From Aurantiacibacter marinus (GTDB lineage Bacteria; Pseudomonadota; Alphaproteobacteria; Sphingomonadales; Sphingomonadaceae), in assembly GCF_001021555.1 (NCBI RefSeq), contig NZ_LDCP01000001.1:186001-250000 (forward strand): DNA of 64,000 bases, written 5' to 3'. This document shows positions 1 to 8,015 of the stretch, piece after piece. How positions within the stretch are numbered: position 1 is the stretch's first letter; the number at the start of each line of letters is the position of its first letter. The notes under the pieces were generated by a model. It did no database searches, was not told where the DNA came from, and saw nothing but the letters and a program-made list of their open reading frames with translations. A program made the position numbers and the translations under genes.

Positions 1-203
1 ACGCCCGCGTCGGCAATTTCTACGTCAACCGCAACCAGATCGGGGCAGTGGTCGGCAGCCAGCCGTTCGGCGGCGAAGGCCTGTCCGGCACCGGCCCCAA
101 GGCAGGCGGTCCGCATTATGTAACGCGGTTTGCCACCGAACGCGTCACGACAATCGACACGACAGCTGCGGGCGGCAATGCGAGCTTGCTGGCCGGGGGA
201 TGA
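1..203 (+). CDS. putA: PutA C-terminus (proline dehydrogenase / P5C dehydrogenase), partial
   Basis: Only the last 66 codons are present; the gene enters from the left edge and ends in TGA at 201-203. The readable tail contains [14 protein letters not shown], then [17 protein letters not shown], and ends with [14 protein letters not shown]. This matches the end of the aldehyde-dehydrogenase domain of bifunctional PutA, which oxidises proline to glutamate through pyrroline-5-carboxylate. The [14 protein letters not shown] stretch lies near the NAD/aldehyde pocket in this family, and the [11 protein letters not shown] ending is typical of full-length PutA. The upstream domains cannot be judged here. 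The convergent lipoprotein gene ends 9 bases downstream. Confidence 0.85.
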   Translation, partial: ARVGNFYVNRNQIGAVVGSQPFGGEGLSGTGPKAGGPHYVTRFATERVTTIDTTAAGGNASLLAGG

Positions 204-212
204 GCGCTTCGC

Positions 213-1181
213 CTACCGCGTGGCGTAGCCATTGATCAAAAGGAACTCCTCTGGGCGGCCGTCGGAATCCTGATCAAGCTGCGCCGCAACGACGAAGCCT
301 GTTTCGCGCCCTTGTGGACCATAAAAGCCACCGGTAATCTGATATTCCGGCATTCCACCAAAATTGAGAAGCCCGAAATATCCGGCCCGATCAGTCCCCG
401 ACAAATCGATATCGACATCGCCCGAAATCGGTCCGACCGTCCGCCGTGCTCCAGCCGAGTCCTCAACAACATAGGAAATCGAGAACCTGATCGAACCGTT
501 GGTTGTATTTCCGCTAATCGTGCCAGTGCCGCTGACGATCTGTGAGGTTATCGAATTGCCGCCCGCAGGATTGCGCTGGATCAGGAAGCCATCCATCGCG
601 AGGTCAGTATAGGTCACCGTGGTGGCTGCCGGTATATCGTCGGGGTCGGTTGGCACCCCAAGCGTACAGAACGCTGTCTGGAGCCCGTTGCCTGTCGGCA
701 GGAGATAACCGGTCCTTCGGCCGTAGGCAGCAGGGGTCCCGGCAACCGTCGACTGGAAAATCGACAGCCGTGTCGGAAGCGGGGTGGTATTCAAATCATA
801 GCGGACCCGGTCCGCAGCCTGACTTACAATATCGCCCGGTCCAAAGCTTGCCGAAACGCCGCCGCCAAATTCAGTGACTGTCCAGATGGCCGTGCCAGCA
901 TCAAGATCGATATTGCCACCACCGGAGTAGGGAAAGGCCTGAACAAGACGCGGCACGCCATCAAGTGCCTGTCCGTATTCGATGCAGGCAGTGGCAAAAT
1001 CCTGCACTCCGGTCAGATTAGCAAACTGCGTATACGTAAATGTCGGCGGAGGAGGAGCAGGTGGCGGTGTTGGCGTCGGCGTTGCCGAGCCTGTCGGCGT
1101 TGGGCTGGAATCGTCCCCTCCGCATGACACCAGCAGGAAGCTCGCCAGAACGGCGACACTAGCGTGACCCAATTTTACCAT
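213..1181 (-). CDS. hypothetical secreted lipoprotein, proline/threonine-rich linker
   Basis: A 322-residue protein with a lipoprotein signal: a short basic start (MVKLGH), a hydrophobic stretch, and the lipobox LVSC at about residues 17-20. A Thr/Pro-rich spacer (GSATPTPTPPPAPPPP) follows, then a globular region rich in beta-type sequence with no motif I recognise. Lipid anchoring is inferred from the lipobox; the Pro-rich stretch probably lifts the globular part from the membrane. A GAGGG ribosome site lies about 9 bases before the ATG. It is convergent with putA and divergent from dcd. Similar Ser/Thr/Pro-linker lipoproteins are common in Sphingomonadales, but I cannot assign a function. 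Confidence 0.75.
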   Translation of the reverse strand: MVKLGHASVAVLASFLLVSCGGDDSSPTPTGSATPTPTPPPAPPPPTFTYTQFANLTGVQDFATACIEYGQALDGVPRLVQAFPYSGGGNIDLDAGTAIWTVTEFGGGVSASFGPGDIVSQAADRVRYDLNTTPLPTRLSIFQSTVAGTPAAYGRRTGYLLPTGNGLQTAFCTLGVPTDPDDIPAATTVTYTDLAMDGFLIQRNPAGGNSITSQIVSGTGTISGNTTNGSIRFSISYVVEDSAGARRTVGPISGDVDIDLSGTDRAGYFGLLNFGGMPEYQITGGFYGPQGRETGFVVAAQLDQDSDGRPEEFLLINGYATR

Positions 1182-1335
1182 GTCTTGCCCTCGATTTTGC
1201 GATCCGAAAAACTACCTTAAAAGGACGGGCGACACCGACCTTGTATCACAGCGACAAAATGCTCGGCGGGCGCTGTGCGGGGGATAATCCGGCGCTGCTC
1301 TTGCCCCCGCACGCCACATCGGGAATCTCTTTCAA

Positions 1336-1890
1336 ATGGCAATTCTCTCAGACAAATGGATTCGCACCGCTGCGCAAAATCACGGCATGATAGAGCCGTT
1401 TACCGAGGCGCAGCGGCGGGACGGGTGTATCTCATACGGCCTCAGCTCCTTCGGCTATGATGCGCGGGTGGCGGATGAGTTCAAGATTTTCACCAATGTG
1501 AATTCTTCCGTGGTCGACCCCAAGAATTTCGACAGCGAGTCTCTGGTGGACCGGCAGACCGACGTTTGCGTCATCCCGCCCAACAGTTTTGCGCTTGCCC
1601 GCACAGTCGAATATTTCCGCATTCCCGATGATGTACTGGTGATCTGCCTTGGCAAAAGCACCTATGCGCGCTGCGGAATTATCGTGAATGTGACTCCGCT
1701 GGAACCGGGCTGGGAAGGCCATGTGACGCTGGAATTTTCCAACACCACACCGCTGCCTGCAAAAATCTATGCCAATGAAGGCGCATGCCAGTTCCTGTTC
1801 CTGCAGGGCAATGAACGGCCCGAAGTCACTTATGCGGACCGCGCGGGCAAATATATGGGCCAGCGCGGAGTGACGTTGCCTAAGCTTTAG
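1336..1890 (+). CDS. dcd: dCTP deaminase
   Basis: 184 residues. The enzyme deaminates dCTP to dUTP, which dUTPase then converts to dUMP for thymidylate synthesis. The family signatures are intact: SSFGYDAR (37-44), [10 protein letters not shown] (106-115), [18 protein letters not shown] with the catalytic-position Glu at about 133, and GKYMGQRG near the C-terminus (171-178). Its length is close to that of other Dcd proteins. The start is the ATG giving MAILSDKWI, the usual Dcd N-terminus. The gene appears monocistronic. It is followed by an inverted pair of repeat elements that separates it from the convergent TonB receptor gene. Confidence 0.96.
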   Translation: MAILSDKWIRTAAQNHGMIEPFTEAQRRDGCISYGLSSFGYDARVADEFKIFTNVNSSVVDPKNFDSESLVDRQTDVCVIPPNSFALARTVEYFRIPDDVLVICLGKSTYARCGIIVNVTPLEPGWEGHVTLEFSNTTPLPAKIYANEGACQFLFLQGNERPEVTYADRAGKYMGQRGVTLPKL

Positions 1891-1895
1891 TTTTT

Positions 1896-1952
1896 CGAAG
1901 CGGCATCCGCCGCTTCGTCCTCCCGGCTGTTCCCTCCGCTGCGCTGCGGGGC
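1896..1952 (-). repeat. interspersed structured repeat, copy A (inverted)
   Basis: Read on the minus strand this carries GGGAACAGCCGGGAGGAC followed by a perfect hairpin with 8-bp arms GAAGCGGC and GCCGCTTC around a GGAT loop. It is an inverted partner of copy B at 2066-2130: the 17-base stretch at 1919-1935 is the exact reverse complement of 2090-2106. The same core with a different but still paired stem occurs at 44282-44371. It lies in the convergent gap between dcd and the TonB receptor gene. Confidence 0.6.
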
Positions 1953-2065
1953 ACCTGCGGTCGCCCAGTCGGGCTCTGTCGTTGCCTGGTCGGCAACGAG
2001 ATCAGCGCCAAGCAAACCGTGGTGTCAATCCGGCCCTCTTGGGCCGGCAAGGGCGAAGGCCCGCC

Positions 2066-2130
2066 CGGACCGGCCCCGCCGCGAAGCGAAGGGAACAGCC
2101 GGGAGGGCGCACCTGCGGATGCGGCTTCGC
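2066..2130 (+). repeat. interspersed structured repeat, copy B
   Basis: Begins CCGCCCGGACCGGCCCCGC, continues through AGGGAACAGCCGGGAGG, and ends with a degenerate GCGGATGC hairpin close to the stop codon of the TonB receptor gene. It shares the 19-base head with copy C at 44282 and forms a roughly 200-base-span inverted repeat with copy A. The GGAT-loop stem is imperfect in this copy. Confidence 0.6.
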
Positions 2131-2132
2131 AA

Positions 2133-4307
2133 CTAGAAAGAAGTTCTCGCGCTCAGGACGAAATTGCGGCCCGGCAGCGGGACGAAATCCTTGGTAAAGC
2201 TGGTTGCACGGCGGCCTTCTGTATCGAACACATTGTTCACCTGTGCCAACAGAGTGAAGTTTTGTTCGCCTTCGAACGGATGCCAGGCGAGCGAGAGGTT
2301 CACGTGGGCGAAGCTCTCGGTCGGCGTTTCCAGCGGCGCGAGGTTCGTCTGGTCGTCATACCATTCGACTTCGCCGCGCAGGTCGAAGTGCGCCCAGCGG
2401 CCTTCCAGTGCGCCATACAGGCTGAGCGGCGGGATCCGCGGCACGGCCTCACCGCTGTCCAGTTCCGCATGAGTATAGGCACCGCGCAGATCGCCCAGCA
2501 GCGAGAAATCGCGCCCTTCGACCAGCGGGAAGGTCACCTGCGCTTCCGCGCCCCATTGGTCCGCATCCTGCTGGCGAAAGGTAAATACCGGCAAATCGTC
2601 TTCTTCCGCGCCAGTGGCGGACAGGAAGATGAAATCGCTGAACCAGTTGCGGTAGATGCTGGCGTTGATTTTCACTTCGCCCACCTCTCCGCGCACATAA
2701 CCTTCTGCGCCCCAGCTCGATTCAATGCCCAGCGCAGGATCGCCGACTTCGAACTGCTGCGTCGCGATGTGCGGACCTTCGGCATACAGTTCTGCTGCCG
2801 TGGGGGCGCGCTGCGTGCGAGACAGGTTTGCGCCGACGCGGAAATCGTCAAACAGGTTGAAACCGCCGCCGATGGCTGCGGAGAATGTGTCGAAGCTGCG
2901 CTCCAGCCCCAGCGTATCGGCAGTTACGCTGGTTGTTTCAAACCGCGCGCCGCCCTCCAGTTCAAACCGGCCGAAATCGACCTCCTGCAAAGTGAACAGC
3001 GCGAAGGTGTCGGTCACATTGGGCGGGATGTAGGCTTCTTCACCCACGGCATTGAAATCAATGCTGGAATATTGCGCGCCGATGGAACCGCCCCAACCGT
3101 TCCTTCGGGTCTGGACCAGTTCCACGCGGCCTTCCACGCCGCCAACGTCGAACACGGTGCCCACTTCCGATCCTTCGAATTCGGTGTGGGTATAATCGGA
3201 CCAGCCCGCACGGGTCTGGACGGCATCGAAAAACCCTGTGCCAAGGTCAAATTCGGCACGCATGTCAAAGCGGTAACGTCGGAGGCCGATGGATACGGCT
3301 TCCTCGCCCTCTTCCTCTTCAACCTCTGCGCCGCCTTCTTCCTCGCCGTGATGATGGCCCGCGCCGGGGGCGCCGGGGACGCCATAAGTGGTGTCGTAAT
3401 AGTCGAAGGATACGCCAAAGTTGTTCTGCCCGACAAAGGCGGCCACGCCTGCACCTGCCGACCATGTTTCGCTGTAGCTGTTGGGCAGCACGCCGCTGAT
3501 ATTCGCAGCTTCGCGCAGTTCTTCGGCCTCTTCGAATTCGCCTTCCTCTTCCTCCTCAGCCGCATCGGCAAGCAGGTCTGCGCGGAGCAGGTCGGAGGCG
3601 GCAAAACCAGGTATCTCGATATCGTCTGTGTTGCGATAGGAGGCATCCGCGTGGAACGAGACATATGATCCCAGCGGCACATCGACCGACAGCCCGCCTT
3701 CGCGCAGGTTGCTGGCAGTGTCGAAGCCGGCAAGCGCGTCTATATGGATCGGTTCATCCAGCATGCGCGGGGGAATGCGCTTCGTCACCACATTCACTGC
3801 GCCGCCAATTGCCTGGCTGCCGTAAAGCAGAACGGCGGGGCCGCGCAGGACTTCGATCCGTTCGGCAATCAGCGGGTCAGCGGCAACGGCGTGATCGTCC
3901 GATGCGCCAGAGGCATCGAGAGTGCCGATCCCATCGTTCAGTACGCGCACACGGTCTCCGCCAAAACCGCGCAGGATCGGACGGGAGGCGCCGGGAGCGA
4001 ATCCGCTGGCCGAAACGCCGGGAAGGCTGGCGAGAATATCCCCAACTTGGCCGCTGCTTTCCCGCTGCAAGGCGATGCCGGTGATGACGGAAGTGCCCGC
4101 GACCAGATCCAGCCGGTCAACACCGGCGGCGCGGACGTAGATCACATTGTGAAAATCATCATTCGATGGTTCATCCCTGTCGCTGTCAGCTTCAGCCTGT
4201 TCCTGCGGATCGTCAGTTGCCGGGGCATCCTGTGCCATGACGGCAAGTGGCATGACTGCAAGTGGCATGGCAGCCGTGGCAAGCAAGGTCAGGGCGAGTG
4301 TTTTCAT
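2133..4307 (-). CDS. TonB-dependent receptor, ZnuD-like (probable zinc uptake)
   Basis: About 724 residues from the chosen start MKTLALTLLATAA, which begins a signal peptide cleaved near AVMAQ/DA; an AGGA lies 12 bases upstream. An ATG 33 bases further out would add residues that fit a signal peptide poorly. Domains in order: a plug domain (SGQVGDILASLPGV, then RPILRGFGGDRVRVLNDGIG, then IERIEVLRGPAVLLYGS) and a beta-barrel ending in an aromatic residue (SARTSF). A barrel loop carries GHHHGEEEGG followed by a run of Glu, and another loop is Glu-rich (EEEEEGEFEEAEEL). His/acid-rich loops are known in the zinc receptor ZnuD, so zinc is the likely substrate; this is inference. The signal peptide holds a tandem MPLAV duplication. 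Confidence 0.85.
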   Translation of the reverse strand: MKTLALTLLATAAMPLAVMPLAVMAQDAPATDDPQEQAEADSDRDEPSNDDFHNVIYVRAAGVDRLDLVAGTSVITGIALQRESSGQVGDILASLPGVSASGFAPGASRPILRGFGGDRVRVLNDGIGTLDASGASDDHAVAADPLIAERIEVLRGPAVLLYGSQAIGGAVNVVTKRIPPRMLDEPIHIDALAGFDTASNLREGGLSVDVPLGSYVSFHADASYRNTDDIEIPGFAASDLLRADLLADAAEEEEEGEFEEAEELREAANISGVLPNSYSETWSAGAGVAAFVGQNNFGVSFDYYDTTYGVPGAPGAGHHHGEEEGGAEVEEEEGEEAVSIGLRRYRFDMRAEFDLGTGFFDAVQTRAGWSDYTHTEFEGSEVGTVFDVGGVEGRVELVQTRRNGWGGSIGAQYSSIDFNAVGEEAYIPPNVTDTFALFTLQEVDFGRFELEGGARFETTSVTADTLGLERSFDTFSAAIGGGFNLFDDFRVGANLSRTQRAPTAAELYAEGPHIATQQFEVGDPALGIESSWGAEGYVRGEVGEVKINASIYRNWFSDFIFLSATGAEEDDLPVFTFRQQDADQWGAEAQVTFPLVEGRDFSLLGDLRGAYTHAELDSGEAVPRIPPLSLYGALEGRWAHFDLRGEVEWYDDQTNLAPLETPTESFAHVNLSLAWHPFEGEQNFTLLAQVNNVFDTEGRRATSFTKDFVPLPGRNFVLSARTSF

Positions 4308-4436
4308 GGGTTGGGGAATCCTGCTATGGGGTAACAACATATCATCACGCCACTAACGCGATGGAACAGCAGGTCAACCCCTTTGTGGCACGCAATCGGC
4401 AAAGGGCAAATTGCATACGATGGACGGCGGGAATGT

Positions 4437-5759
4437 TCAGGCCGAGGCCAGCCGCGCCCTTGCTTCCTGCTCCCCGATCAGGGGCAGCAACTCGCCCATA
4501 TCAGGGCCGTGGTCCATCCCGGTCAGCGCCTGGCGCAGCGGCAGGAACAGCGCCTTGCCCTTACGGCCGGTGCTTTCTTTCAGAGAGTTGGTCAGTGCGC
4601 GCCACGGATCTTCGCCCCATTCCAACACTTCTGCGGCCTGCGCCAGATAGGCGCGGTCTTCGTCGGAAAATTCCGGCTGCGAGATCGGCCCGGTGACAAG
4701 CAGCCACCACTGCGATGCCTCGTTCACGTGGCTCAGGTTCGGGCGAATGGCGTGCCATGCAGCTTCGTCCATGCCTTCGGGCAGACGGCCCGCAACGCCA
4801 GCGTAGTCCATCTGGTGAACGATAGCGCTGTTGACCCTGTCCAACTCGTCATCGTCAAAGCGGGCAGGTGCACGGCCAAATGTCGACAGGTCGAATGTTT
4901 CGAGCAAGGCAGCGCGATCTGCAATCGGTTCTACCGGCAGGCTGGTACCAAGCCGCGCCAGCATGGCGACGATAGCTTGCGGTTCTATATCCCGCTCCCG
5001 GAAGGAATCGCAGCCCAGCGAGCCGAGCCGCTTCGACAGTTTGCCTTCCTTGCCCACCAGCAGTGCTTCGTGCGCGAAACGCGGCGGGGCGCTGCCCATG
5101 GCGGTGAACATCTGGATCTGCACGGCAGTGTTGGACACGTGATCCTCCCCGCGCAGGACATCGGTCACGCCCATGTCGATATCGTCCACTGCACTGGGCA
5201 ACATATACAGCCATGACCCGTCGGCGCGCCGGATCACCGGATCGGACAATTGCGCCGGATCGAACTTGGCAGTCCCGCGAACGCCATCATCCCAGGTGAT
5301 TGCCTCTTCATGGTCGAGCGCGAAGCGCCAATGCGGCGCGATGCCTTCAGCCTCTTTTGCGGCGCGTTCTTCTTCGGTGAGTGACTTGGCAGCGCGGTCG
5401 TAAATCGGCGGCAAACCCCGCCCCAACTGGATTTTGCGCTTCAGTTCCAGTTCCCGCTGGGTTTCATAGGCAGGATAGACGCGGCCCGTAGCTTTCAGCT
5501 TTTCGAACGCAGCTTCATACAGGTGCATGCGCGCCGATTGGCGTTCTTCGCCATCAGGGGTGATGCCCAGCCACGCGAGATCAGTGCGGATCGCATCGAC
5601 AAAATGTTCCTCGCTCCGTTCCGCATCGGTATCGTCGATACGCAGCATGAAACGCCCGCCAGCTTTTTGGGCGAGCATCCAATTGTGCAGCGCTGTGCGG
5701 ATATTGCCGACATGCAGGCGGCCGGTGGGCGAAGGGGCGAAACGGGTGATCGTGGTCAT
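4437..5759 (-). CDS. gltX: glutamate--tRNA ligase
   Basis: 440 residues from MTTITRFAPSPTG. The class I synthetase signatures are the HIGH-type LHVGN after RFAPSPTGR (about 7-19) and the KMSKS-type GKLSKRLG in the second half, with RIDDTD between them. It charges tRNA with glutamate. Alphaproteobacteria often carry two GltX copies, one of which also glutamylates tRNA-Gln ahead of GatCAB amidation; which type this is cannot be told from sequence alone. The start was placed at the ATG giving MTTITRFAPS because the longer frame adds 24 residues with no family resemblance. It is divergent from the alginate lyase gene. Confidence 0.95.
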   Translation of the reverse strand: MTTITRFAPSPTGRLHVGNIRTALHNWMLAQKAGGRFMLRIDDTDAERSEEHFVDAIRTDLAWLGITPDGEERQSARMHLYEAAFEKLKATGRVYPAYETQRELELKRKIQLGRGLPPIYDRAAKSLTEEERAAKEAEGIAPHWRFALDHEEAITWDDGVRGTAKFDPAQLSDPVIRRADGSWLYMLPSAVDDIDMGVTDVLRGEDHVSNTAVQIQMFTAMGSAPPRFAHEALLVGKEGKLSKRLGSLGCDSFRERDIEPQAIVAMLARLGTSLPVEPIADRAALLETFDLSTFGRAPARFDDDELDRVNSAIVHQMDYAGVAGRLPEGMDEAAWHAIRPNLSHVNEASQWWLLVTGPISQPEFSDEDRAYLAQAAEVLEWGEDPWRALTNSLKESTGRKGKALFLPLRQALTGMDHGPDMGELLPLIGEQEARARLASA

Positions 5760-5895
5760 GGTTTGAGCGGTTAGCGCAGGCGGTGCAGCTTTGCCAGAAG
5801 GCGCGTCGCTTCGGCGCACGCATTTGTGCAACTTGGCATTCAGATAAAATTTGATAAGAGCGGCAAAAGACTAGACCAATCGAGAGGGCCAATCT

Positions 5896-6978
5896 GTGAC
5901 GTTTCATCGCACCAAAGCTGCAATCGCGGCGTTCGGCCTGCTGGCAGTGCCTGCTGCTGTTGCCGCCAGTCAGGAACATGGCCAAGGCCATGGCCAGCTC
6001 CATGATCCTGCCCCCGGTAGCATGTTTGACCTCAGTCACTGGAAAATCACTCTGCCGCAGGATGATGATGGCGATAATCGGCCTGATGAAGTCGCGGTTG
6101 GCGATATTGACGATTATTCGCATCCCGACTTCTTCTATCTCGACACCGATGGCCGCATGGTCTTCACCGCACCAAATCGCGCGATAACCACCGCAAATTC
6201 TTCCAACACCCGCAGCGAATTGCGGCAAATGCTGCGCGGCTCCAACACCCGCATCGGCACGCATGCACCGGGCAACAATTTTGCGGTGCGCGCCCGGCGC
6301 GATTCGGATCAGTATGGGTCCATTGGTGGCCGGATGCAGGCAACGCTGCGGGTCGACCATGTGGCGGTGAACGCCATGCATCCTGATCGCAATCCAGCCT
6401 ATTCGGTGGTGGTCGGGCAAATCCACTCGGTTGGTTATGACGATACCAGCAGCGGCTTTGGCTTCGGTAACGAACCGATCAAGATCTATTACAAGAAGTG
6501 GCCCGGTCACGAGACAGGGTCGGTCTTCTGGACTTATGAGCGCAATCTGGCGCGCGACAATCCGGACCGCAGTGATATCGCCGTGCCGGTGTTCGGCAAT
6601 CTGTGGGACAACGCGGAAGATCCGGGCGAAAACGGCATCGCGCTCGGCGAAGACTTCACTTACGAAATCAACGTCCACAACAACACGATGTACGTCACCT
6701 TCACCAACGAACGGCTGGGTACAGTCGGCCATGCTGTCAGCCTGGTGCAGGGCGTGGATGAGCTCGATAATGCGCAAAGCTACGGCGGCGATTCGCTGTA
6801 TTTCAAGGCGGGCGCGTACAACCAGTGCTCCACCCGTACTCAGGATGGCTTCTGGTACGCAGGCTGCGCTGGCACCGGCGACTGGCAAGTCGACCGCACC
6901 AATGGCGATTATACGCAGGTCAGCTTTTCGCGGTTGGTGGTAGGTCCGTCAGTGCCGTTTGAAGGCGCGGTGGAGTAA
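5896..6978 (+). CDS. secreted alginate lyase, polysaccharide lyase family 7
   Basis: 360 residues, GTG start with GAGAGG 8 bases upstream. A signal peptide (MTFHRTKAAIAAFGLLAVPAA, cleavage near AVAAS) is followed by a His-rich spacer and a PL7 domain. The three PL7 active-site blocks are all present: RSELR (106-110), QIH (175-177) and YFKAGAYNQ (302-310), with candidate catalytic Gln175, His177 and Tyr308. PL7 enzymes cleave alginate by beta-elimination. The QIH variant is generally associated with activity on guluronate-containing stretches, as family knowledge. Two Cys pairs near the end may form disulfides. No transporter or oligoalginate lyase is adjacent, so the role may be scavenging or matrix release. 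Confidence 0.9.
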   Translation: MTFHRTKAAIAAFGLLAVPAAVAASQEHGQGHGQLHDPAPGSMFDLSHWKITLPQDDDGDNRPDEVAVGDIDDYSHPDFFYLDTDGRMVFTAPNRAITTANSSNTRSELRQMLRGSNTRIGTHAPGNNFAVRARRDSDQYGSIGGRMQATLRVDHVAVNAMHPDRNPAYSVVVGQIHSVGYDDTSSGFGFGNEPIKIYYKKWPGHETGSVFWTYERNLARDNPDRSDIAVPVFGNLWDNAEDPGENGIALGEDFTYEINVHNNTMYVTFTNERLGTVGHAVSLVQGVDELDNAQSYGGDSLYFKAGAYNQCSTRTQDGFWYAGCAGTGDWQVDRTNGDYTQVSFSRLVVGPSVPFEGAVE

Positions 6979-6990
6979 GGCTTCGCCGCT

Positions 6991-7452
6991 CTATTGCGAA
7001 AACAGCGTGAGTGAGTGTCCGCCGCCGCTGATGAGCACGCCATTGGCGGGTGTCATTTCAATCCGCTCAGCAAGTTGGAGAGCCTGGCTTACGTCCTTCA
7101 GGCGCGCAGGATGCCCGACCAGACATACTGGTGCCGGTGTGGAGGTCGGGGCAGGCGGCGTGCTGCTGCGGGGGCCGGTCATCAGGACGTTGCCGTCAAT
7201 CGAGTAGCTGAGGACCATCCCGGCACAGCGCGGCTCCCACCAGATTTCCTGCGCATCTGCCGTCAACGCAATCCCATAAGGTTCGTCCAGCGGCTCCCCA
7301 TCGATGCCCGCAACGCGCCATTCGCCTGCAAGAGTGGCCGGAGCGGGAGCGGGAGAGCGGGCAGCCTTGGCCTTATCGCTGCCAGTTGCGGCGGGCTGCT
7401 GAGAGCACGCCAGGAGCAGGGCCGTAATCGCAAGAACCGGAACGGCTTTCAC
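6991..7452 (-). CDS. META/HslJ-like lipoprotein (third gene of cluster)
   Basis: 153 residues. Lipobox LLLAC at about 12-16, a short Ala/Pro linker, then a compact domain: LAGEWRVAGIDGEPL, later IWWEPRCAGMVLSYSIDGN, and a C-terminal NGVLISGGGHSLTLF. The GEW...DG opening resembles META/HslJ beta-domain proteins. The same WWEP-CAG and NGVLISG blocks recur in the first gene of the cluster (8012-8827), so the two are paralogues. Its start codon overlaps the stop of the upstream gene by 4 bases, implying translational coupling. Function unknown; an outer-membrane or periplasmic lipoprotein is likely. Confidence 0.7.
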   Translation of the reverse strand: MKAVPVLAITALLLACSQQPAATGSDKAKAARSPAPAPATLAGEWRVAGIDGEPLDEPYGIALTADAQEIWWEPRCAGMVLSYSIDGNVLMTGPRSSTPPAPTSTPAPVCLVGHPARLKDVSQALQLAERIEMTPANGVLISGGGHSLTLFSQ

Positions 7453-8015
7453 GACACCGGCTCCAGCATCATGCGCCCCGATTCGCTCGAAATGGTGATG
7501 CTGCCATTTCCTGCACGGTTTACGCGGCGCGCATTATCAAGAATGCCTACCGCGCGCGCGACTGGTGGGGGAAAGGGCGCCGCACATGGCAGGGGCTTTG
7601 GCGCAATATCGATCGTAATCGCCTCGGTTCGCGACAGGGTGAGATCGCCGTACGCCAACTGGTAATTCCATGCAACAAGCTGGCAATTGCCGAATTCCAC
7701 GCGGTCACAGCCAATATCGAAGATCGTCCGTGCCGCCGCGGGCACAGTTTCGCCGTCGATGCTGGATAGGCGCCATCGACCGGCGATGCTTTCGACCGGC
7801 AAGGCTATTGGCGGCAGCAGATTGGGCGGCGTAATATTTGATGGCAGGTCGGTCCCGGGCTGGCCTGCGGGTTCCTCTCCGGCGGAGGCATTTGCGGGAG
7901 CCGTGGCATCGCCCGGCTGCGGCCCATCGGAAGGGGCCGAGGTATCTGGCGCGTTCTGGCTACAGGCAGAAAGCGTCAGAAGCAAAGTGGCGGCGGCAGG
8001 CAGAACGATCCTCAC
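7449..8015 (-). CDS. META-like lipoprotein (second gene of cluster)
   Basis: 188 residues with the signal MRIVLPAAATLLLTL and lipobox LSAC, then about 50 residues of Pro/Ala/Gly linker, then a domain starting SIAGRWRLSSIDGETVP. It keeps the G-W-DG-E opening of its neighbours but lacks their WWEP-CAG block; the corresponding position reads IFDIGCDRVEFGNCQ. It overlaps genes on both sides by 4 bases, so the cluster is one translation-coupled operon. It resembles the META/HslJ superfamily only weakly; I would not name a function. Confidence 0.65.
   Translation of the reverse strand: MRIVLPAAATLLLTLSACSQNAPDTSAPSDGPQPGDATAPANASAGEEPAGQPGTDLPSNITPPNLLPPIALPVESIAGRWRLSSIDGETVPAAARTIFDIGCDRVEFGNCQLVAWNYQLAYGDLTLSRTEAITIDIAPKPLPCAAPFPPPVARAVGILDNARRVNRAGNGSITISSESGRMMLEPVS

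Noticed and set aside
2019-3668. 549-codon open frame antisense to the TonB receptor
   Set aside because: Shadow frame; the opposite strand has a full receptor with plug and barrel motifs.
4308-4340. Zur-type operator and upstream ATG for the ZnuD-like gene
   Set aside because: TGATATGTTGTTACC looks slightly dyadic but does not match a Zur consensus I can state with confidence; the extra residues do not fit a signal peptide.
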